Origin: 9FT-COMBO-48-23 sp963754385 | GTDB lineage: Bacteria; Chloroflexota; Dehalococcoidia; GIF9; UBA5629 | Assembly (NCBI GenBank): GCA_963754385.1 | Contig: CAVWGE010000003.1 | Location: 62,001 to 126,000 of the forward strand | Direction: 5' to 3' | DNA length: 64,000 bases | In this document: positions 44,158 through 52,323 of the stretch, piece by piece | Layout: every line of letters starts with the position of its first letter | Position numbering within the stretch: the first letter of the stretch is position 1 | The notes under the pieces: model-generated | Databases searched by the model: none | Told to the model about the DNA's origin: nothing | What the model saw: the letters and a program-made list of their open reading frames with translations, nothing else | Program-made: the position numbers and the translations under genes

Positions 44158-47100
44158 ATGAAAGCGAACTATAATCACAAATGGAATATGTTGGCAGCCA
44201 TGCTGCTGGGTGTAGCGCTTATGGCATCGGGTACGCTGCTTAATACACCGGTGGTATCTGCTGCGGGAACGTGCAATGTCACCGTTGACATACCCGATGA
44301 GTTGAATGCGGTGGGTGCAAAGATTTCCATCTATCCGTGGAACAGCTATTACACGGATGGGCAATCTTTCACTAAGAACCAGGGCGATACAGTATCTTGG
44401 AAACTCATTATCGACGGATTCACCGGTAAACAGTTTGACTTCAAAGTCCCTGCTGCCGATACTGCCACCCTCACGGTCGGGCCTGATGCCTACTGCACGA
44501 TGCAGGTTCAGATGACGGCTGAGCTAGCTGCGGCTAATGCCCAGGTCAATGTCTATCCCTGGAATACCTATTGGTCTAATGGACAGGAAATCATAATGCC
44601 TGTCGGCCCGACCATAACTTGGAAACTCAAAGTGAATGGCCAAACCGGGCTTTCATATACAAAGTATATTGACTGTACACCGCTGGTGGTTGGAAATGAT
44701 AAGTACTGCTTTACCGAGGTACAAGCGCCAACGGGTGTCGTGATTGAGATTTATCCTTGGAACGAGAAGCATGTAAATGGAGATAAGGTCCTTTGGCCTA
44801 TCGGTGCCTCAATAACCTGGCGGGTCAAGGGAACGAGCCAGACGTATACTAAGCCCATCGACTGCACGCCACTTGTGAGCCCGGATAGTACTCCCCCAGT
44901 GACAACAGCTTCCGTCAGTCCACCAGCCAATGCTAACGGTTGGAACAACTCCGATGTAACTGTGACTCTGTCTGCCACGGATAGCTGGCCAGGGGTTGCC
45001 AGCACAGAATACAATCTGGACAGCGGCGGCTGGACAACCTATACCATCCCCATTGTCGTCTCGACTGAGGGAACTCACATCCTTCTCTACCGCTCTACCG
45101 ACAAGGCTGGCAACGTAGAGACAGCCAAGGAACTTGATATAAAGCTGGACAAGACCGCACCGGTGACAACAGCTGCTGTCAGTCCACCAGCCAATGCTAA
45201 CGGTTGGAACAACTCCGATGTAACTGTGACTCTGTCTGCCACGGATACAGGAGGGTCAGGGGTTGCCAGCACAGAATACAATCTGGACAGCGGCGGCTGG
45301 ACAACCTATACCATCCCCATTGTCGTCTCAACTGAGGGGACTCACATCCTTCTCTACCGCTCTACCGACAAGGCTGGTAATGTGGAGACAGCCAAGGAAC
45401 TTGATGTAAAGCTGGACAAGACCGTACCGGTGACAACACCTGACGTCAGTCCATCACCCATTAATAGTTGGAATAATACGGTGGTAACTGTCACTCTGAC
45501 GGCAACCGATAATGCGGGCGGTGCCGGTATCCAGGAAATACATTATTCTATTGATGGCATTCCCTCCCCCATTGTTCCAGGTAGCACTACTTCATTTGCA
45601 CTGTTGACGGACGGGTCACATACTGTTAGCTACTATGCAGTGGATAATGCCGGTAATAGCGGAACTCCCGGGACAGTGACGGTAAATATGGATTTAACTC
45701 CACCGGTGGTTACCATTACTGCTCCGCTTGACGGGCATTATTATAAGTCCGGTGCCCTACCGGCTGGTGCTTATACGGTTACTGATGCTAATTCCTGCAC
45801 CGTCGCCGAAGAAGGCTATTCGCTCGTTGAGGAGTCGCATACCTATAAAGTCACCGCCACCGATATAGCTGGAAATGTGGGCTCGGCTTCCGTAGGATAC
45901 ATCGTAGATAACACGGCACCGACAGTTACCATTAATGCTCCCGTTAATGGGAAAACCTATTTGTCCACATCTGTCCCACCAGTCGATTACACTATTAACG
46001 ATATTGATCCTAATCCAGCGATAACTAACGATGGATGGAATAATTCCCCGGGTACATGGACTGTGACTGTTACTGCTACTGATGCGGCGGGAAATGTGGG
46101 CAGTGCCAGCAGTACCTATTATGTCGTGCCTCCGGATAGTGACGCGCCAACCGTTTTAGCCAGCCAGGACCCATTAGCCGTTATCAATGGTTGGAATAAC
46201 ACCGATGTTGCTGTCACTCTAACGGCAACCGATAATGCGGGCGGTAGCGGTGTCAAGGAAATCCATTGGTCCGATTCTTTTGATGGCTCTTCCTCCGTTT
46301 TTTCAGGAGCCACTACTTCATTTACACTATCGGCCGAGGGGTCACATAATATTTCCTATTATGCAGTGGATAATGATGGCAATAGCGGTAGCGGAAATCC
46401 CGGGACAATGATGGTGAATATTGATAAGACAGCACCGCTAATCACCATCAACAGTCCTGGTAACGGGGGAGTTTATCAGTCAGATAATTTACCCCAAGAA
46501 GACATCAAGGTTACCGACAATCTCGATCCGACTCCAGCGTGGGATGTCATCGGAGATGGCTCTGATGAAGGTGTGCATGCTATGACCGTTACCGCTACGG
46601 ATGCAGCCGGGAATACAGGCACTGCCAGCATCACCTATACTGTGGATAATACGCCACCATTGGTTAGCATTAACGCTCCTGCCGATGGTGGAATTTACAA
46701 GACCGGGTGTGTACCTGCAGCGGATTACATTGTTACCGACGCTCTCGATCTGAATCCAGTGGTAGTTGTCACCGGGTACAGCACTGCTGAAGGTGTGCAT
46801 ACTATTACCGTTACCGCTACGGATGCGGCTGGGAATCCAGGTACTGACAGTGCCACTTATACTGTAAAGGGGAAACCACCCGCATGTGTAGACAAGACAC
46901 CGCCTTTTATTATCATCAAATCGCCTCGGGCTAAAGATTACTACACTTGGGAGATATTGAAGATTCACTTCGGCGTGCAAGACTATCAATCTGGCGTAGC
47001 CAGTTACAGTGCTACACTGGATGGTAACCCGGCCAAAAATGGCCAGGCAATTGACCTGGTTAACATAGTTGGGAGTCATACATTTATCGTCACAGCTACG

Positions 47101-47502
47101 GACAAAGCCGGCAATGTGGCAACCAAATCGGTCAAGTTCAACGTGGTCTCTGGAGTCATAAAAGCCAGAATACACATTGTGCCCGGTGTCATAAACTTAA
47201 AGAGTCAATGTGACAAGAATGCCGTCACTGTCATTATTGATCTCCCTCGCGGTCGTGGTGAAAACCAGATTGATGTATCTACGGTCAAAATGAAAATTAA
47301 TGGCACCTTAATTTCTGCCCAGCTACCAGGTCCCAAGGAGAGATTTGCTTTCATCGTTAAATTTGACCGGCAACAGGTTATAAATGCTCTTAACGGGCTA
47401 AATGGCAAGGTCACCGTCATTGTAACCGGTGCGCTTAAAGATGGGACTCAATTTACCGGTACGGATACTATTACTGTAATTAACCAGGGAAACAAACACT
47501 AA
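44158..47502 (+). CDS. Large secreted YPWN-repeat and Ig-like repeat protein
   Basis: I start at the ATG at 44158, which matches the second copy's spacing from its ribosome site; a GTG at 44152 and TTG at 44131 are also in frame. The 1114-residue product has a signal peptide (MLAAMLLGVALMASGTLL, cleavage near SAAG) and three domains of about 60-70 residues with YPWN and TWKL motifs. Nine Ig-like repeats follow (units opening TxPxVTI or VTxxVSPP, with VTLTATDxAGG and DKAGNVE turns). No cell-wall sorting signal or membrane tail is seen. Function is unknown; a surface or matrix role is likely. Confidence 0.8.
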   Translation: MKANYNHKWNMLAAMLLGVALMASGTLLNTPVVSAAGTCNVTVDIPDELNAVGAKISIYPWNSYYTDGQSFTKNQGDTVSWKLIIDGFTGKQFDFKVPAADTATLTVGPDAYCTMQVQMTAELAAANAQVNVYPWNTYWSNGQEIIMPVGPTITWKLKVNGQTGLSYTKYIDCTPLVVGNDKYCFTEVQAPTGVVIEIYPWNEKHVNGDKVLWPIGASITWRVKGTSQTYTKPIDCTPLVSPDSTPPVTTASVSPPANANGWNNSDVTVTLSATDSWPGVASTEYNLDSGGWTTYTIPIVVSTEGTHILLYRSTDKAGNVETAKELDIKLDKTAPVTTAAVSPPANANGWNNSDVTVTLSATDTGGSGVASTEYNLDSGGWTTYTIPIVVSTEGTHILLYRSTDKAGNVETAKELDVKLDKTVPVTTPDVSPSPINSWNNTVVTVTLTATDNAGGAGIQEIHYSIDGIPSPIVPGSTTSFALLTDGSHTVSYYAVDNAGNSGTPGTVTVNMDLTPPVVTITAPLDGHYYKSGALPAGAYTVTDANSCTVAEEGYSLVEESHTYKVTATDIAGNVGSASVGYIVDNTAPTVTINAPVNGKTYLSTSVPPVDYTINDIDPNPAITNDGWNNSPGTWTVTVTATDAAGNVGSASSTYYVVPPDSDAPTVLASQDPLAVINGWNNTDVAVTLTATDNAGGSGVKEIHWSDSFDGSSSVFSGATTSFTLSAEGSHNISYYAVDNDGNSGSGNPGTMMVNIDKTAPLITINSPGNGGVYQSDNLPQEDIKVTDNLDPTPAWDVIGDGSDEGVHAMTVTATDAAGNTGTASITYTVDNTPPLVSINAPADGGIYKTGCVPAADYIVTDALDLNPVVVVTGYSTAEGVHTITVTATDAAGNPGTDSATYTVKGKPPACVDKTPPFIIIKSPRAKDYYTWEILKIHFGVQDYQSGVASYSATLDGNPAKNGQAIDLVNIVGSHTFIVTATDKAGNVATKSVKFNVVSGVIKARIHIVPGVINLKSQCDKNAVTVIIDLPRGRGENQIDVSTVKMKINGTLISAQLPGPKERFAFIVKFDRQQVINALNGLNGKVTVIVTGALKDGTQFTGTDTITVINQGNKH
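44899..45429 (+). repeat. Two near-identical tandem repeats inside the secreted-protein gene
   Basis: Units of 264 bp (44899-45162) and 267 bp (45163-45429) are almost identical in DNA and keep the frame. The second has one extra codon. They encode the first two Ig-like domains and indicate a recent duplication or correction event. Confidence 0.85.
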
Positions 47503-47733
47503 ACACAGGCGTTAAGGGCAAGGGCAGAGGTTAAAACCATAGACTATGGAGGCCATGTTATAGCCATAGGGAGGAATTAGTTCCGGACATACTGGCCGCC
47601 ACTGGATTTTGAACACTCTTGATGTTTTTTCCGTGGGAGGTTTGACAGATGTGGTATAATGAAGACAAAGGGGGCATCACATCTGAATTTCGTTTACAAA
47701 AAGATCGCACATTGGTGCTGAGTGAATTGAGTT

Positions 47734-47826
47734 GGGGGGGGGCGAAGAAGCACCAGCCGCAATTGGTCACTTATCTGGTGTGGAGCCAATAGTGAAACCG
47801 ACCCATGAGGGTCGGTTTTTATTTTT
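47734..47826 (+). promoter_or_regulatory. Structured leader copy B: pseudoknot-capable element plus terminator
   Basis: Aligns without gaps to copy A over the 41-base pairing region. S1 is CACCAG (47751-47756) with CTGGTG (47775-47780) and S2 is ATTGGT (47762-47767) with GCCAAT (47785-47790). The terminator stem is AAACCGACCC with GGGTCGGTTT, then T's. The DNA after the terminator also matches copy A for about 60 bases, up to ATTAAGGAG. A TATAAT hexamer at 47655 may be part of its promoter, but no good -35 is present. The rest of 47503-47733 shows no gene. Confidence 0.6.
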
Positions 47827-47983
47827 GATACGCAAAGCCGAGGACGACGGCATAATCTAGGTACTTTGGCATTAAGGAGGTGTGTATAAGGAGAAGTAAC
47901 AGGGAAGAATTGAAGTTTGTGCCACTACGCCTGAAATCGACAGGCGAGAAAGTAAATCTTTAAAAAGGAGATAAATAACGAAA

Positions 47984-48949
47984 ATGAAAACAATGGGTAA
48001 TCTTAAATGGAAGTTGGCCCTATGCGTTATAGGGCTGGCCGTGATGGTGGGTGCCACGTTTATGGCATTGGGTACACCGGTATTATCCGCTCCGGTAGCG
48101 TGCACGGTCACAGTTGACCTATCGGCTCTGCCTGTGGGCGCACAGATTTCCACCTATCCGTGGAACAGCTATTACACAAACACCCAGACGTTCGTTAAGA
48201 ACCAGGGCGATACGGTAACGTGGCGTCTGATCGTGGGACCTTTCACGGGTAATACCTTCAACTACACTGTCCCTAACACTACGACTGCCATCCTCACGGT
48301 CGGGCCTGATGCCTACTGCAAGATGAAGGTTATCAACGTGCCCGCCGGCGGCAAGATTGACTACTACCCCTGGAACAACTCCTGGACAAATAACCAGGAG
48401 GTCTTCGTGCCCATCGGTGGTTCCTGCCAGTGGAAACTAACATTGAATGGCTTCAGTGGGAATGTGTACACTAAGAACTTTGACTGCACGCCGCTGGATG
48501 CCAAGCAGGCCTGGATTTACGTCGGTCAATCCTTCTGCGATATGAAGGTCCAGATGGCGGCCGACCTAGTTACGGCGAATGCCCAGGTCAACGTCTACCC
48601 CTGGAACACCTATTGGGTTAATAACCAGATAATCACTGTGCCCAAGGGTGCTTCCTGTACCTGGAAACTGATAGTGAACAGCTTCGGCGGGAAAACGTTC
48701 ACCAAGAACTTTGACTGCACGGCGCTCGTGGTCGACAGCAGCGCCTACTACATGATGAAGGTAGTTAAGGTGCCCGATGGCATGAAGGTCAACGTCTATC
48801 CCTGGAACACCTACTGGGACAATACCACGATAATTGCTGTGCCCATTGGCGGTTCCTGTACCTGGAAACTGACCGGCCCCGGCGCGCCTGCAACACAGCA
48901 CGTCAAGAATTTTGACAACACAGATCTGGATGCTACTATTACCCCCTAA
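47984..48949 (+). CDS. Secreted YPWN-repeat protein
   Basis: 321 residues: signal peptide (WKLALCVIGLAVMVGATFMA, cleavage near LSAP), then four YPWN domains of about 70 residues with no Ig-like tail. Each unit reads roughly cysteine, a strand, VxVYPWNxYWxNxQ, a strand with VPxGxSCTWKL, and FTKNFDCTxL. The paired cysteines could form disulfides. It is a clear paralogue of the first part of the larger protein and shares its leader, so both may be produced under one condition. I do not recognise the domain in any named family. Confidence 0.8.
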   Translation: MKTMGNLKWKLALCVIGLAVMVGATFMALGTPVLSAPVACTVTVDLSALPVGAQISTYPWNSYYTNTQTFVKNQGDTVTWRLIVGPFTGNTFNYTVPNTTTAILTVGPDAYCKMKVINVPAGGKIDYYPWNNSWTNNQEVFVPIGGSCQWKLTLNGFSGNVYTKNFDCTPLDAKQAWIYVGQSFCDMKVQMAADLVTANAQVNVYPWNTYWVNNQIITVPKGASCTWKLIVNSFGGKTFTKNFDCTALVVDSSAYYMMKVVKVPDGMKVNVYPWNTYWDNTTIIAVPIGGSCTWKLTGPGAPATQHVKNFDNTDLDATITP

Positions 48950-48979
48950 CCCGTAACAGGCCATAGCCTAAAGCCGACA

Positions 48980-49013
48980 AAAGCAATCCCGTCCAGATGG
49001 ACGGGATTGCTTT
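48980..49013. terminator. Hairpin between convergent genes
   Basis: A 15-bp perfect stem (AAAGCAATCCCGTCC with GGACGGGATTGCTTT, loop AGAT) lies between the YPWN gene and the PQQ-repeat gene and may stop transcription from both sides; the T-tract is short. Confidence 0.7.
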
Positions 49014-49047
49014 ATGCTGCATTGTGGTTGTCGGGAAGCCAGCCCAA

Positions 49048-50235
49048 CTACGGAATCTGGCTGCCGAAGGCGTATATCGAACCGTCCCAGGAGGTTATAA
49101 AGACCATACCTTTAGACACGGCTACGCCCGCCGATACTGTACCGCCAGTGCCATATTTCAACAGGAGCTCACCCGTCTCGGCATCGAGGGCGTAGAAAGA
49201 GTTGTCAAATGAGCCTGCATAGACCACGCCGTTAGCTACCGCCGCGGCAGTGCGTATCCAGTAGCCGGTAGTATAGCTCCACAGCGCTTGCCCGGTTTTG
49301 GCATCCAGCGCATACATATTATAATCGTAAGAACCGATATATACCTTGCCGTAGGCTACCGCTGGGGAGGCCCGCACATCGTCGCCTGTTTTGTAGCTCC
49401 AGAGCAGACTCCCGTTGTCGGCATCCAAGGCGTATACTTGGTCATCGTCCGACCCGATATAGACCACCCCGTCAACCACTGCCGGCGAGGAGAAGACGGA
49501 CTCATTTGTCTTGTATTGCCAGACCAGCTTGCCTGTCTTAGCTTCTAACGCGTAAACACTACCGTCCCAGGAGCCGAAGTAGACAATACCCGCCACAACA
49601 GCCGGCGAGGAGGATACCAGGCTGCCGGTTTTGTAGCTCCAAATCAGCTCACCTTTTTTTGCATCCAGCGCGTACATGCCGAAGTCATGGGAGCCGAAAT
49701 AGACGATGCCATCAGCCACCGCCGGCGAAGAACGGACTTCATCTCCAGTCTGGTAGCTCCAGACGAGCTCACCCGTCTCTGCCTTAAGGGCATAGAGCTT
49801 GCCGTCATAGGAACCAACATAGACCAGCCCATCAACCACTGCCGGCGACGAGAAGACATCGCTGCCGGTCTCGTAGCTCCACTTAAGATTGCCTGTCCCG
49901 GCATTGAGAGCGTAGACAAAGTGGTCACCTGAGCCGACATAGATGGTGTCATTAACTAAAGCCGGGGATGAGTTCGCCTTTGACCCGCTGTTAGCCTGGT
50001 AGCGCCACTTCAGCTCGAGCGGGGGCTTCAGAACGGCCTCGGTAGCGTTGTACCCACAGCGGTCCAGATTGAAATGAAACATAGGCCAATCGGCAGATGG
50101 CTGCTCAACTACAGGAGGCAAGGCCGGCGTTGACACAGGTTTGGGCTGCTCCCACAGCGTACATCCACAGCCAGCTAGAATGAATGCCACCAATACAATG
50201 ACTACTAGCAGCCACAGACCACGATTATCATTCAT
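49048..50235 (-). CDS. PQQ-type beta-propeller lipoprotein
   Basis: 395 residues with a lipoprotein signal (hydrophobic stretch then LAGC near residue 23). From about 60 onward repeats of 40 residues follow the PQQ/quinoprotein pattern: SSPAVVDGLVYVGSYDGKLY then ALKAETGELVWSYQTG, at least seven times, ending in a partial one. This builds a beta-propeller like BamB or dehydrogenase blades, but no enzyme domain is attached and no quinone-binding residues can be claimed. It is probably a scaffold on the outer face of the membrane. GAGG precedes the ATG. Confidence 0.9.
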   Translation of the reverse strand: MNDNRGLWLLVVIVLVAFILAGCGCTLWEQPKPVSTPALPPVVEQPSADWPMFHFNLDRCGYNATEAVLKPPLELKWRYQANSGSKANSSPALVNDTIYVGSGDHFVYALNAGTGNLKWSYETGSDVFSSPAVVDGLVYVGSYDGKLYALKAETGELVWSYQTGDEVRSSPAVADGIVYFGSHDFGMYALDAKKGELIWSYKTGSLVSSSPAVVAGIVYFGSWDGSVYALEAKTGKLVWQYKTNESVFSSPAVVDGVVYIGSDDDQVYALDADNGSLLWSYKTGDDVRASPAVAYGKVYIGSYDYNMYALDAKTGQALWSYTTGYWIRTAAAVANGVVYAGSFDNSFYALDAETGELLLKYGTGGTVSAGVAVSKGMVFITSWDGSIYAFGSQIP

Positions 50236-50563
50236 GAACTATGCCTCATCGCCAAGACTAACCCGTCCCTCCTATATTTAGCAGATTACCTGACTCATGT
50301 CAAAGCTCCACCTCTGGCTGCTGTATCCTTTCAATCTAAATGGCTTAATCTTCCACGAAGGAAACATGTTTAGTCCTTCCCAAGTTCTTGGTTTAAATCT
50401 AACACGTACGGAAATACCTTCCTCCTTTACCTTGCCTCTTAATAGCAACTGAGAGCAGAAATCTCAAAACTAAAACCGACTCCGTACTCAGCCTATTGAT
50501 TTATAGCTCGTTTTGTCGTAGAGTATTAGACGTCTGAAACATGAGGGACTACAGGAGGCAAGC
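50236..50563. other. Divergent intergenic region
   Basis: 328 bases between two divergent genes. I find no coding frame or RNA. A weak TTGATT/TAGAGT pair (17-base spacer) near 50495-50525 could serve the plus-strand gene. Confidence 0.4.
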
Positions 50564-51799
50564 ATGAGAAAACTGACCTGGCTGCTGCCAGCAATCTCGA
50601 TACTACTTCTTGTCCTGGCTGCTACCGTTTCAGTTAGCGCCCAGGATGATTTCGCGGTGACAAACCTAAGCATCAGCCCTGATTCGGTCGCAGTGGGGGA
50701 TTACGTTACCATAACTGCTACGGTAACAAACACCAAAGATACAGAGGGAACTTACTCCGTTGAGCTGAAACTGAACGGTAAGGTCAAAGATAGCCAGGAC
50801 TTACTACTAGGTGCAGGGCAGAGCGACAATATAACTTTCACAATCGCTGCCGATACACCCGGTGACAACCTCGTAGAACTGGGTGGCGAAAGCAAAGTCT
50901 TCACTGTAACCGGGCAAGCATCCTTCTGGAGCATATTCCCTTCATGGTTATGGATAGTCATTATCGCCATAATCGTCGTATTAATCATACTTGTCATAGT
51001 TCTTGTCGCTATGCCTTCCCGCAAGAAACAAACTGGAGCAGCCATCAAAGGTAGACAAGGGCAACCACCGGCACAAGCAGCAATGCCATTTCCAATTCCA
51101 AGCACCGGCTCAACCAGCCCACAAATGGGACATCCACCCGCGATGCCGAACCAGACTCCAGGAGCATTTCCTGCCCAGGACCAATTTCCGGCACCAGGAC
51201 CAATGGCCATACCATACCCGCAATATGCCAGAAGGCCTATATTCTCAGTGAGCAACCTGACCATAACACCAAACCAGGTAAAATCCGGGGAGCCGGTAAC
51301 CATCAACGCCATAGTATCCAACAATGGCTCGGAAGCGGGTACATACAGCGTGGTATTGCGAATCAATAACGTAGTCGAGCACATAACTGATTTAATATTG
51401 ACGCCCGGCGCCAGCCAATCCGCCACTTTCACGATGATTAAAGATATCGGAGGTGACTATTTCGCAGAGGTAGATGGCTTGAGCGGTACATTTATAGTTA
51501 TACCTCTGGTTCCAGCCAATTTTTCTGTGAGCAATTTGGTCATATCACCAGAGCGTGCCAAACAGGGGGAAACGATTAGCATAAGTGCCATGGTAATCAA
51601 CAATGGAGAGGTCGCCGGCAATTACAGCTTGGTACTTAAATTAAAGGGTGCCGTCGAAACCACTAAAGAGATTGGTCTGGAGCCAGGTGAAAGCCAGAAG
51701 GTAACCTTTGACATAAACAAAAACACGCCTGGCTTCTATAATGTGGAATTGGAAGGATTAACCGGAAGATTTGTTATAGAGATGGAATGGCAGGGATAG
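50564..51799 (+). CDS. CARDB-domain membrane protein
   Basis: 411 residues, with AGGAGG before the ATG. A signal peptide (LLPAISILLLVLAATVSVSA) is followed by a CARDB-like beta domain (about 30-125; FAVTNLSISPDSVAVGDYVT), a membrane helix (about 130-150), a Pro/Gln-rich linker (about 160-220), and two more CARDB domains with FSVSNLTITPNQVKSGEPVT and FSVSNLVISPERAKQGETIS. The repeats keep VNNGxxxGxYSLVLKLxG and GESQxVTF turns. The topology puts the first domain outside and the other two inside, which is unusual for CARDB. Role unknown. Confidence 0.85.
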   Translation: MRKLTWLLPAISILLLVLAATVSVSAQDDFAVTNLSISPDSVAVGDYVTITATVTNTKDTEGTYSVELKLNGKVKDSQDLLLGAGQSDNITFTIAADTPGDNLVELGGESKVFTVTGQASFWSIFPSWLWIVIIAIIVVLIILVIVLVAMPSRKKQTGAAIKGRQGQPPAQAAMPFPIPSTGSTSPQMGHPPAMPNQTPGAFPAQDQFPAPGPMAIPYPQYARRPIFSVSNLTITPNQVKSGEPVTINAIVSNNGSEAGTYSVVLRINNVVEHITDLILTPGASQSATFTMIKDIGGDYFAEVDGLSGTFIVIPLVPANFSVSNLVISPERAKQGETISISAMVINNGEVAGNYSLVLKLKGAVETTKEIGLEPGESQKVTFDINKNTPGFYNVELEGLTGRFVIEMEWQG

Positions 51800-51816
51800 A
51801 CTAAGGAAGGCAGAAA

Positions 51817-52323
51817 CTAAAGCCCTCCCTGATCTGACTCAGATACTAACTTCCACAACTTATCCGGCCCTTGCACACGGTCAACATACAATACCCCGTT
51901 AATATGGTCTATCTCGTGTTCTAAAGCTTGAGCCAGGAGCTCCTCCCCTTTAAGACGGATGTTCCGCCCCTGTCTATCCTGGGCCTTGACCTTAACCCAA
52001 ACCGAACGCTTAACTTCCCCCTGATACCCAGGAACGCTCAAGCAGCCTTCCTGTACCAAGCGCTCGCCCTGCCTCTTGACTATTTCCGGATTAATCAAAG
52101 CCATAACCTCATCACCTGGTATCTCAATAACAACTACTCTGAGCGGCATACCGATTTGAGGTGCAGCCAAACCAACCCCTGGAACTGCCCTCATAGTCTC
52201 TATCATATCGTCGATAAGCCGTTGGACAGACTTATCAATTTTGGTTACCTTTTTAGCCTTTTGTCTAAGTACAGGGTCTGGCAAAACACGAATAGCACGA
52301 ACCGCCATTTTGTTATAATTCAT
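51817..52323 (-). CDS. def: Peptide deformylase
   Basis: 168 residues starting at MNYNKMAVRAIR, where AGGTG is correctly spaced and the ATG overlaps the priA stop; MAVRAIRVLP (52308) is an alternative. All three deformylase motifs are present: GVGLAAPQIG, EGCLSVPG and ALEHEIDHINGVLY, giving the Cys and two His metal ligands. It removes the formyl group from new proteins. It is coupled to priA. Confidence 0.96.
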   Translation of the reverse strand: MNYNKMAVRAIRVLPDPVLRQKAKKVTKIDKSVQRLIDDMIETMRAVPGVGLAAPQIGMPLRVVVIEIPGDEVMALINPEIVKRQGERLVQEGCLSVPGYQGEVKRSVWVKVKAQDRQGRNIRLKGEELLAQALEHEIDHINGVLYVDRVQGPDKLWKLVSESDQGGL

